Assembly (NCBI GenBank): GCA_964429465.1 | Contig: CAYSCA010000001.1 | Coordinates: forward strand, 16,463-80,462 | DNA length: 64,000 bases | Direction of reading: 5' to 3' | DNA from: Ferrovibrio sp964429465 | Lineage (GTDB): Bacteria > Pseudomonadota > Alphaproteobacteria > Ferrovibrionales > Ferrovibrionaceae | In this document: piece by piece, positions 26,167-33,472 of the stretch | How positions within the stretch are numbered: position 1 is the stretch's first letter | How the letters are laid out: each line of letters starts with the position of its first letter | The notes under the pieces: generated by a model | Databases searched by the model: none | Told to the model about the DNA's origin: nothing | The model's input: the letters and a program-made list of their open reading frames with translations, nothing else | Program-made: the position numbers and the translations under genes

Positions 26167-26543
26167 GGGCAGGGTTTCAGCGTCACCGCCTGATCGACGG
26201 CGATGCCGGGAAAATAGCTGCCCAATGTGCGGCAGCCTTCCTGCCCCAGGCAGATATTCCAATCGCCGCCGGTGTAGGGCGATCGCGTCAGGATCAATTC
26301 CGGCTGCGGCGGCAGACTCGGCCGCCAGACCCAGAACCCGTCGCGCCACACGGCATCCGGCCCCGGATCCATGCCGGCGCCGCTGCTCTGCACGGCGGCC
26401 TGCTCGATCTGCAGCCCCCGGTCGGTCGCCCGCCAGGTCTCGCGCCATTCGGTCTTCTGCACCGAATGAATCCAGCGCAGGTCCGCCGTATCGGTGCCAA
26501 GCGCGACGATCGCCGCGCCCAGCGCCAGACAAAGCCCGCCCAT
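26163..26543 (-). CDS. DUF1850 protein of the TAXI-TRAP system
   Basis: About 126 aa with an N-terminal hydrophobic segment (GGLCLALGAAIVALG). DUF1850 proteins occur almost only beside TAXI-type TRAP transporters, and this one starts 13 nt after the fused permease. The role is unknown; export to the periplasm is likely. Its stop overlaps the stop of the convergent molybdenum hydroxylase gene (CTAA shared). The ATG at 26543 was chosen because upstream codons run into the permease gene. Confidence 0.75.
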   Translation of the reverse strand: MGGLCLALGAAIVALGTDTADLRWIHSVQKTEWRETWRATDRGLQIEQAAVQSSGAGMDPGPDAVWRDGFWVWRPSLPPQPELILTRSPYTGGDWNICLGQEGCRTLGSYFPGIAVDQAVTLKPCP

Positions 26544-26556
26544 CAGACGCCTGTCA

Positions 26557-28644
26557 TCACGCCTTGGCCGGCCGTGCGGGAGCACGCTTGGTCTTCCACC
26601 AATGGAAGACCAGCAGCGAAGCCGCCAGCGCATAGCCGATCTCGTCAGTGGCGGGAAGCGCGAGGACCAGCAGGAAGGCCGCGACCGTGGCCCAGATACG
26701 CTCCGGCCAGTTCATCGGCCCGATCAGCCAGGCGCTCGCAGCGCCGCCCCACAGGCCGACAGAGACGATGGCCTTGATGAAGACATAGGCCGTATCGAAA
26801 GCCGTACCGCCCTGCAGCATCAGGGCCGGCGTGTAGACGGCCATGAAGGGGACGACATAACCGGCCAGTCCGATCTTGGTCGCCGTCACCGCGATCTTCA
26901 TATGCGATTCCTTGGCGATGGACTGCGCCGCCAGGGCCGCCAGGGCCACCGGCGGCGTGAGGTCAGCCATGATGCCAAAATAGAATACAAACATATGGCT
27001 GACGATCAGCGGGACGCCCATCTCCAGCAGCACCGGCGCTGCCATGGCGCTGGTGATGATGTAATTCGGAATCGTCGGCAGCCCGGTGCCCAGCACCAGA
27101 CAGACCACCATGGTCATCAGCAGCGCCAGCAGCAGATTGTCACCCGCCACTGCGAGAATGCCGCGCGCGATCTCGTTGGCCAGTCCGGTCATCTGCATAA
27201 TGCCGATCAGAATGCCGACCAACGCGCAGGCCATGCCGACGCCCAGAGCGCCCTTGGCGGCATCGGCAAAGCTTTCCAGCAGCAGTTTCTGGGTTTCCAG
27301 CCCGCCCTTGATGAACCAGGTGCCGACTACCAGAAGCCCGACCAGCACCACAGCGGCGGATTCAACGCGCAGGCCGACAACCTGGTAGAGCAGCGCGGCC
27401 GCAACGCCGAGGCTGATCCAGAAGACGACACGGAGCAGCACGACCTTGGTCGCACCGACGGCCTTCTGCCCGAGGATCAGCATTGCGGTGATCGCCATGC
27501 CGATGGTACCGGCGAATAGCGGCGTGAAGCCGGAGAACAGCAGGTAGACCAGCATGCCGAGCGGCAGCAGCAGGTACCAGTTTGTCTTGATCGCCTGCCA
27601 GGCGTTCGGGCATTCCGCCTTCGGCATGCCGACCAGGTTGTAGCGGCCGGCCTCGAGATGGACCATCCAGAAGGCCGAGCCGAAATAGAGGAAGGCGGGA
27701 ATGATCGCGGCGAGAGCGATCTCCGAATAGGGCACGCCGATGGTTTCGGCCATGATGAAGGCGACGGCGCCCATGACCGGCGGCATGATCTGCCCGCCCA
27801 TCGAGGCGCAGGCCTCGACAGCGCCGGCGAATTGCGCGCGATAGCCGAAACGCATCATCAGTGGAATGGTGAACTGGCCGGTGGTCAGCACGTTGGCCAC
27901 GCCCGATCCGTTGATGGTGCCCATCAGGCCCGACGAGATCACCGCCACCTTGGCCGGCCCGCCCTTCTGGTGTCCGACGGTGCCGAGCGCGATATCGTTG
28001 AAGAGCTGGATCATGCCGGCCCGTTCGAGCAGCGCGCCAAACAGGATGAAAAGGAAGATGAAGGTGGCGGAAACGAATGTAGGGGTGCCGTAGATGCCTT
28101 CCGTGCCGAGATAGAGCACGTCGATGACCTGCTCGATGTCGAAGCCGCGATGCACCAGAAAACCGGGCAGTTCGCGGCCGAACAGGGCATAGGGAATGAA
28201 AATCGCGCAGATCAGCGGCAGTTCCCAGCCCATGATGCGCCTGGCGCCTTCGACCACTAGGGCGACGACAATCACGCCGACCACCAGGTCGGTCATGGTG
28301 GGATCGCCGGCCCGCAGGATCAGGTCGCCTTCAAATACCCAGTGGTAGAGGCCGAGCGCAAATCCGGTGAGGGCGAGAACCCAGTCATACCAGGGCGCAC
28401 GGTCCGACGGCTTTCCCTTCCGGACGCGAAACAGGATGAAGGTGAGCAACAGCAGGAAGCCGACATGCAGGCTGCGCAGCACCTGCGAGGAAACCGGATT
28501 GAATGCTGCGGTATAGATCTGGAAGAAAGTGAAGGCCACGGCGAAATAGAATACGGCCCGCCCCTGCCAGCCGGTCAGCGCCGAAGCGGCATGCACCGGG
28601 TTTTCACGATCGACGACTGCCGCAGTCTCATTATTCGCGGTCAT
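26557..28644 (-). CDS. TAXI-TRAP fused permease (DctQ-DctM fusion)
   Basis: 695 aa, about 16-18 membrane helices: an N-terminal four-helix DctQ-like part fused to a DctM-like part. GTINGSGVANVLTTGQFTIPLM and GQIMPPVMGAVAFIMAETIGVPY are characteristic of the fused TAXI permeases. It imports the ligand delivered by the TAXI binding protein encoded 73 nt upstream. An intrinsic terminator lies between the two genes, so the permease should be made in smaller amounts than the binding protein. Confidence 0.93.
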   Translation of the reverse strand: MTANNETAAVVDRENPVHAASALTGWQGRAVFYFAVAFTFFQIYTAAFNPVSSQVLRSLHVGFLLLLTFILFRVRKGKPSDRAPWYDWVLALTGFALGLYHWVFEGDLILRAGDPTMTDLVVGVIVVALVVEGARRIMGWELPLICAIFIPYALFGRELPGFLVHRGFDIEQVIDVLYLGTEGIYGTPTFVSATFIFLFILFGALLERAGMIQLFNDIALGTVGHQKGGPAKVAVISSGLMGTINGSGVANVLTTGQFTIPLMMRFGYRAQFAGAVEACASMGGQIMPPVMGAVAFIMAETIGVPYSEIALAAIIPAFLYFGSAFWMVHLEAGRYNLVGMPKAECPNAWQAIKTNWYLLLPLGMLVYLLFSGFTPLFAGTIGMAITAMLILGQKAVGATKVVLLRVVFWISLGVAAALLYQVVGLRVESAAVVLVGLLVVGTWFIKGGLETQKLLLESFADAAKGALGVGMACALVGILIGIMQMTGLANEIARGILAVAGDNLLLALLMTMVVCLVLGTGLPTIPNYIITSAMAAPVLLEMGVPLIVSHMFVFYFGIMADLTPPVALAALAAQSIAKESHMKIAVTATKIGLAGYVVPFMAVYTPALMLQGGTAFDTAYVFIKAIVSVGLWGGAASAWLIGPMNWPERIWATVAAFLLVLALPATDEIGYALAASLLVFHWWKTKRAPARPAKA

Positions 28645-28660
28645 GTTCCCTGCCCCTTAA

Positions 28661-28697
28661 GAAAAACGCCGGCGCCAGATTTGTTTGGCGCCGGCGT
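28661..28697 (-). terminator. Intrinsic terminator/attenuator between TAXI binding protein and permease
   Basis: A perfect 12-bp stem: ACGCCGGCGCCA (minus-strand order, 28686-28697) with TGGCGCCGGCGT (28666-28677), an 8-nt loop, and TTTTTCTT right after the stem on the minus strand. It lies 20 nt after the binding-protein stop and just before the permease ribosome site, so partial read-through would set the ratio of the two proteins. Confidence 0.85.
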
Positions 28698-28717
28698 GAA
28701 CCCATGCCGGTTACTGT

Positions 28718-29677
28718 TTACTTCAGCAGGCCGGCTTCCTTGTAATACTTCTCCGCGCCCGGATGCAGCGGCACCGGCGGATTCTTGGCCATCTGGTCCT
28801 TCTTGATCCCCTTGGCGGCGGAATGGGCCGCGTAAAGCTGATCCAGGCCTTCGACCATGGCCTTCGCCATCTTGTAGGCAAGCTCGTTGCTCACCTTGTT
28901 GGTGCTGACGAAGTAGTTGCCCACGGCCGCCGCCGGAACGGCACCGCTCATGCCCGGATAGGTGTTGGCCGGGATTTCGGTGGCGATATAGGCGGGATCA
29001 CCGATCTTCTTCACGATATCGGCCGGAACCGGCACCATGACGATCGGGATCGAGTTCGCGAGATCGCGGATCGAGGAAACGCCCAGGCCCGCCGATTGCA
29101 GGGTTGCGTCGATCTGACGGTTCTTCATCAGGTCAACCGACTCACCGAAGCCGAGATACTCGACCTTGGCGAAATCCTCGTACTTGATGCCGGCGGCGCC
29201 GAACACGGCCCGCGCATTGATCTCGGTGCCGGATTTCGGCGCGCCGACCGAGACGCGCTTGCCCTTGAGGTCGGCCAGCGTCTTGATGCCCGAATCCTTG
29301 CTGGCAACGATCTGAATGTAGTTGTTGTAGGCTGCGGCAATGACCCGCAGGGACGTCAGCTTCTGCGGGAAACCGGCTTCGGCATCGCCCTTCCAGGCAT
29401 TCGACAGGGTGTCGCCGAGCGTAAGGGCAATCTCGCCCTTGCGGGTATTCAGCAGGTTCAGGTTCTCGACCGACGCCTTGGTCGGCTGCACCTGCACCTT
29501 GGCGTTCGGGATTGCCTTGGCGTAGACGTTCGAAAGCGCCACGCCGATCGGGTAATAGGCGCCCGAGGTGCCGCCGGTCAGGATATTGATGAAATCCTGC
29601 GCCTTGGCAGTCCCGGCAACGGCGAAGGACATGGACAATGCCGCCGCTGCGACGAGGGTCCGGCGAGTAAGGGTCAT
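28718..29677 (-). CDS. TAXI-family TRAP transporter solute-binding protein
   Basis: 319 aa with an N-terminal signal peptide (TLVAAAALSMSFAVAGTAKAQ). Mature start NILTGGTSGAYYPIGVALSNVY is the TAXI hallmark; KGKRVSVGAPKSGTEINARAVFGAAG is the second ligand-contact region. Known TAXI ligands include glutamate and 2-oxo or dicarboxylic acids. ATG at 29677 with GGGAGGAAC upstream. A sigma-54-type promoter about 265 nt upstream and the adjacent DctB/DctD-like pair suggest induction by the external ligand. Confidence 0.92.
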   Translation of the reverse strand: MTLTRRTLVAAAALSMSFAVAGTAKAQDFINILTGGTSGAYYPIGVALSNVYAKAIPNAKVQVQPTKASVENLNLLNTRKGEIALTLGDTLSNAWKGDAEAGFPQKLTSLRVIAAAYNNYIQIVASKDSGIKTLADLKGKRVSVGAPKSGTEINARAVFGAAGIKYEDFAKVEYLGFGESVDLMKNRQIDATLQSAGLGVSSIRDLANSIPIVMVPVPADIVKKIGDPAYIATEIPANTYPGMSGAVPAAAVGNYFVSTNKVSNELAYKMAKAMVEGLDQLYAAHSAAKGIKKDQMAKNPPVPLHPGAEKYYKEAGLLK

Positions 29678-29748
29678 AGTGTTCCTCCCAAGGTTCAACA
29701 CGGCTGTGTGGCCTCTTCTCTACGAGCGAGGTTTTACCGACTGGGGTG

Positions 29749-29787
29749 GGATTCCGCAATTCCCTTGTGGAATTGCCCAAGGAATCC
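29749..29787. repeat. Nested inverted repeat in the TAXI gene leader
   Basis: Inner repeat GCAATTCC-CTTGT-GGAATTGC (29756-29776, 8-bp perfect arms) is enclosed by GGATTCC (29749-29755) and GGAATCC (29781-29787). It lies between the predicted sigma-54 start and the TAXI gene, so it would be part of the transcribed leader. It may be a protein operator or an RNA stem-loop. Confidence 0.55.
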
Positions 29788-29941
29788 AACCTTTTCTCTC
29801 AGTAGTTCACGCTGAGGAAGCCGGCGCCCGGCACGGCAGGACGCGATCGGGGGAAAGAGATCCGGACCCGCCGTTCATGCGGTCCTGGGCTGGAAATCCC
29901 TCCCCTGCATCTTCGCTCTGCCGGCGAAGCCCTCCCTGTTC

Positions 29942-29957
29942 AGCAAGAGGCATACCA
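29942..29957 (-). promoter_or_regulatory. Sigma-54 (-24/-12) promoter for the TAXI-TRAP operon
   Basis: On the minus strand the element reads TGGTATG-CCTC-TTGCT, against the consensus TGGCACG-N4-TTGCW; GG and GC are exactly 10 nt apart. Transcription would begin near 29932, giving a leader of about 255 nt. The rest of the 396-nt gap (29678-30073) contains the nested repeat, a short hairpin GGACcCGC...GCGGTCC (29864-29885), and the candidate enhancer at 30031-30068; no gene is seen. Confidence 0.55.
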
Positions 29958-30030
29958 GAGCGCTGATCACGGCTAGAGGCTTGATTCTCCAGCCTGCAGA
30001 CCTTCCGCTAGCTTTCCGGCGCGGCATCAA

Positions 30031-30068
30031 TCCGCCCATTCCGCTTTTCACATAGGCGGAAATCCGCC
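30031..30068. promoter_or_regulatory. Candidate enhancer sites for the DctD-like activator
   Basis: GGCGGA-AA-TCCGCC is a perfect palindrome at 30055-30068, and a further TCCGCC lies at 30031-30036, facing GGCGGA. The palindrome is centred about 130 nt upstream of the predicted sigma-54 start, the usual distance for an activator binding site. It also lies just beyond the dctD-like stop and could instead act as a weak hairpin there. Confidence 0.35.
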
Positions 30069-30073
30069 CAGCA

Positions 30074-31438
30074 TCAGCCCTGCAGATAGCGGCGACGGTC
30101 GATGCCGTACCGCTCCATCTTCTCGTTCAGCGTGCGGCGCGGCAAACCGAGCTGCTCCATGGTCAGCCGTACATCGCCGCGGGATTCGGCCAGCGCGGTC
30201 TCGATGCAGCGCTTTTCGAAAGCGGCAACCTTGGCCGCCAGATTGCGGCCATCCGAAGGTTCGGACTTTCCCTCGCCGGCGCGCGCCAATGGTCCTGAAA
30301 GCGCCCGCAAGCCCAGCACATGGCGCTCGGCGACGTTCCGCAACTCCCGGACATTGCCCGGCCAGTCGTATTCCTGCAGCATCGCCATGGCGGCATCGTC
30401 CAGCGGCGCGACTTCGCGTCCATGCAGGCGCATCGCCTCGTTGACGAAGGCCTGAAACAGCAGCGGTATATCCTCGCGCCGCTCCCGCAAGGCCGGGATC
30501 CGCAGCTCGGCAACATTCAGACGGTAATAGAGATCGGCCCGGAAGCTTCCGGCATCGGCAGCCGCACGCAAATCGGCCTTCGTCGCGGCAATCACTCGGA
30601 AGTCCACCGGAATGGTCTTGTTCGAGCCCAGACGTTCGATCGCCTTCTCCTGCAGAACCCGCAGCAGCTTCGCCTGCAAGGCCAGCGGCATGCTTTCGAT
30701 CTCGTCGAGAAACAGCGTGCCGCCATGGGCATATTCCAGTCGGCCCACCCGCCGCTCGGCAGCACCGGTGAAGGCGCCGCGCTCGTATCCCATCAGCTCG
30801 CCCTCGAACAGGCTTTCCGGAACCGCCGCGCAGTTGATGGCAACGAACGGGCGCGCCGCGCGCGGCCCGAGATCGTGCAGGCAACGCGCCACCATCTCCT
30901 TCCCCGCTCCCGTTTCGCCGAGCACCAGCACAGGCGCCGACGTCGCCGCCAGGTCGGCGATATCCTGGCGCAGTTCCTCGATAGCCCGGCCGGTACCGAT
31001 CAGCCTGGCGGCGATCCCGCTTTCGGCCGCCAGCTGCGCCTGCAGGCGGCGGTTCTCCAGCACGAGGCGGCGCTTGTCGGCGGCACGGCGCAGGGCTTCG
31101 GCAAGGCGCTCGGGCGAGAACGGCTTCTCGATGAAGTCGTAGGCGCCGCGCCGCATGGCATCCACCGCCATGCCGATATCGCCATGCCCGGTGATCAGCA
31201 CGACCGGAAGCTCGGCATCGATGCTGCGCACCCGCTCCAGAAGCTGCAGGCCGTCGATCTGCGGCAGTTTGACATCCGACACGATTACGCCGGGATAGTC
31301 GGTTGCGATGCGGTCGAGCGCCGAAGCGGCTGTTTCATGCAGCTCGACATCGAAACCCGCCAGGTCGAGCCATTGCCGGACCGACAGCCGCACAGGAGCC
31401 TCATCATCGACGAATAGGATCGCTGGCCTGTCGCTCAT
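30074..31438 (-). CDS. Sigma-54-dependent response regulator, DctD/NtrC type
   Basis: 454 aa. Receiver domain (residues about 1-120) with phospho-acceptor Asp in VIVSDVKLPQIDG; AAA+ domain (about 145-370) with Walker A GETGAGKEMVAR, the sigma-54-contacting loop ERGAFTGAAER, and Walker B GGTLFLDEIESMP; C-terminal Fis-type helix-turn-helix ending in LGLPRRTLNEKMERYGI. It remodels sigma-54 polymerase when phosphorylated. It overlaps the kinase gene by 4 nt. The likely target is the TAXI-TRAP operon directly downstream. Confidence 0.93.
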   Translation of the reverse strand: MSDRPAILFVDDEAPVRLSVRQWLDLAGFDVELHETAASALDRIATDYPGVIVSDVKLPQIDGLQLLERVRSIDAELPVVLITGHGDIGMAVDAMRRGAYDFIEKPFSPERLAEALRRAADKRRLVLENRRLQAQLAAESGIAARLIGTGRAIEELRQDIADLAATSAPVLVLGETGAGKEMVARCLHDLGPRAARPFVAINCAAVPESLFEGELMGYERGAFTGAAERRVGRLEYAHGGTLFLDEIESMPLALQAKLLRVLQEKAIERLGSNKTIPVDFRVIAATKADLRAAADAGSFRADLYYRLNVAELRIPALRERREDIPLLFQAFVNEAMRLHGREVAPLDDAAMAMLQEYDWPGNVRELRNVAERHVLGLRALSGPLARAGEGKSEPSDGRNLAAKVAAFEKRCIETALAESRGDVRLTMEQLGLPRRTLNEKMERYGIDRRRYLQG

Positions 31439-33297
31439 CGCATACTCCGTTCAGCGGCGATATCGGTTGCGGCGGCGGTCGCGGATGTGGGGGCCGGCAG
31501 CCAGAGAGTGAAGATCGCACCGCCGCCCATGGCGGAGGCCGCTTTCAAGCTGCCGCCGAAATCATGAACGATGCCGTGCGAGATCGCCAATCCGAGCCCC
31601 AATCCCTCGCCCACCTGCTTGGTGGTGAAAAACGGATCGAACAGGTGTTCCATATGTTCGGGCGAGATGCCGATACCCGTATCGGCGATACTGACCGACC
31701 AGCCGCCCGCCTGCTCCTCAGCCGTGATCTCCAGGCGTCTTGCAGCACTGTCCGTCATCGCATCGCAGGCGTTCCGCAGCAGATTTATGAGCACCTGCTC
31801 AAGACGGATATCGTCAGCCAGGACAAGAGCGCGGTCCGGCACCTGGACCCTGACGACGACCTGTTCCAGACGGAGCCGCGAGTCCAGCAGGGCCAGCGCA
31901 TGTTCCACCACCTTGCACATCGCCACCGGCTTGCGGTCAGCCGAGCTTTTGCGGGCGAAGCTCTTCAGGTGCCGGGTGATTTCCGCCATACGGCGCGTCA
32001 GCCCCTCGATCATGGAGAGATTGGCGGTCACCTCGGTGAGGTCCCCTCGCTCGATGTAGATCTTCGAGGCCGCGGCGAAGGTGCTGATCGCGGTAAGCGG
32101 CTGATTGATCTCATGGGCGATGGCTGCCGACATCTGGCCAAGGGCAGCCAGCTTGCCGGCCTGCACCAGTTCGTCCTGTGCCGCACGCAATACACGTTCC
32201 GCCCGTTCGCGCTCGCGAACCTGCTTCTGCAGATCTTCGGTCCGCTCGGCGACGCGGATTTCCAGCTCATCCCTGGCGCGGCGGATGGCCTCGGCCACTG
32301 CTTCCCGGGCCTGCTGCCGCTGCCGGTATTGGCGGATGAACAGGATGCTCAGCGCCAGCAGGGCGCAGCAGGCGAGTGCCGCGAAGGCCGCCTGCCGCCC
32401 CTGGAGGTCGGCCGGCGACACGTCGGAAAGATAGATCATCTTCCAGCCGTAGGTGGACAGCGGCTGCTCCTGCCGCAGATAGTGCCGCCCGCCATTTTCC
32501 ATCAATGTTTTGCCGCGCCATTGATGGCCGCTTTCCGTCAGCGATAACGGCCGCAGTTCGATGTCGCCATATTTCTTCGTTTCCCTGAGGATCGTTCTGG
32601 CTTCCGCATCAAGCGGCTGCAGGGTGGTGAAACGCCAGTCGGGGCGGCTGGACAGGAAGACGACGCCGAATTCATCGACCAGCAAGACCGTCTCGCCGGC
32701 CTCTTCCCATGATTCCTGCAACGGCTCGATATCGAGGCGTACCACCGCGACGCCCGATATTCCGTCCGGATTGTGCACGGCACCCGCGAAGAAGAAGGCC
32801 GGCAATCCGGTGGTGACGCCGATCGCGAAATAGCGACCGCGATCCTCGGCGATCGCCTGCTTGAAGTAAGGGCGGAAGCCGTAATTCTGGCCGACAAAGC
32901 TGGTGCTCTCCGTCCAGTTGCTGGCGGCCCGGGTCAGGCCCGAAGTATCCATGACGTAGAGCACCGAAGTGCGGGCGGCGCTGTTCAGGTGTGCCAGTCG
33001 CTGGTTGACATTGTCGACCAGAAGCGGGTCGTCGGGCGAACGCAGCAAGGTCTGCACATCGCGGTCCCTGGCGAGAACCGCCGGCAGGTAGTCGTGTTTC
33101 TCCAGGTGGTTGCGGAACGACGACAGGTATAACCCGAGCCGCTGGCGGCCCTGCGCTTCGAGTTCTTCCATGGCCGACTGGCGTACCGCCTCGCCAAGCC
33201 ACCAGGCCAGCAGCAGTGACAGCGCAAGCGCGGCCACGCCGACGATCACCTGCTGGCCGCGCGCCCTTCTGTGCGATCTCCGGGCCTGCGCGGCCAT
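31435..33297 (-). CDS. Sensor histidine kinase, DctB type
   Basis: 620 aa. An N-terminal membrane helix (VIVGVAALALSLLLAWWLG), a large periplasmic double-Cache domain (about residues 45-300), a second helix (AAFAALACCALLALSILFI), a coiled-coil linker rich in Arg/Glu, then the DHp domain with phospho-His in AAIAHEINQPLTAIST and the ATPase domain with NLLRNACDA and DTGIGIS. DctB kinases sense C4-dicarboxylates; the ligand here is unknown. Partner regulator overlaps by 4 nt. A sigma-54 promoter precedes it, suggesting autoregulation. Confidence 0.93.
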   Translation of the reverse strand: MAAQARRSHRRARGQQVIVGVAALALSLLLAWWLGEAVRQSAMEELEAQGRQRLGLYLSSFRNHLEKHDYLPAVLARDRDVQTLLRSPDDPLLVDNVNQRLAHLNSAARTSVLYVMDTSGLTRAASNWTESTSFVGQNYGFRPYFKQAIAEDRGRYFAIGVTTGLPAFFFAGAVHNPDGISGVAVVRLDIEPLQESWEEAGETVLLVDEFGVVFLSSRPDWRFTTLQPLDAEARTILRETKKYGDIELRPLSLTESGHQWRGKTLMENGGRHYLRQEQPLSTYGWKMIYLSDVSPADLQGRQAAFAALACCALLALSILFIRQYRQRQQAREAVAEAIRRARDELEIRVAERTEDLQKQVRERERAERVLRAAQDELVQAGKLAALGQMSAAIAHEINQPLTAISTFAAASKIYIERGDLTEVTANLSMIEGLTRRMAEITRHLKSFARKSSADRKPVAMCKVVEHALALLDSRLRLEQVVVRVQVPDRALVLADDIRLEQVLINLLRNACDAMTDSAARRLEITAEEQAGGWSVSIADTGIGISPEHMEHLFDPFFTTKQVGEGLGLGLAISHGIVHDFGGSLKAASAMGGGAIFTLWLPAPTSATAAATDIAAERSMR

Positions 33298-33353
33298 CTT
33301 CGTTCCCCTGATACAAGCTGCCCATCGGGCATGCCGGACATTGTATCCCGCCT

Positions 33354-33369
33354 AGCAAGCCCCAGGCCA
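33354..33369 (-). promoter_or_regulatory. Sigma-54 (-24/-12) promoter upstream of the DctB-type kinase gene
   Basis: Minus strand reads TGGCCTG-GGGC-TTGCT; TGGC and TTGC match the consensus exactly and GG/GC are 10 nt apart. Start of transcription would be near 33344, with a leader of about 47 nt before the kinase ATG (ribosome site GGGGAA). This would make the two-component system autoregulated through RpoN. Confidence 0.55.
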
Positions 33370-33430
33370 GTTTGGAAGAGTCGCAATAAACCTGTAAGTT
33401 GCTGAAAAATATAGGGCCCCTAAACTGATC

Positions 33431-33463
33431 CCAGGAAGATCGGCAATTTTCCGCCGATCCTGG
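33431..33463 (-). terminator. Hairpin after the glucan synthase genes
   Basis: GATCGGC (33438-33444) pairs with GCCGATC (33453-33459), extended by CCAG/CTGG with a GAA bulge. It lies just past the stop of the ndvC-like gene. No T run follows, so it may be an RNA end-protecting structure rather than a true intrinsic terminator. Confidence 0.4.
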
Positions 33464-33472
33464 AAGGGCGGC

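Noticed and set aside
29678..29787. The nested palindrome as the upstream activator site for the TAXI promoter
   Set aside because: It lies downstream of the best -24/-12 match, so an enhancer role is less likely than a leader or operator role; the palindrome at 30055-30068 is better placed.
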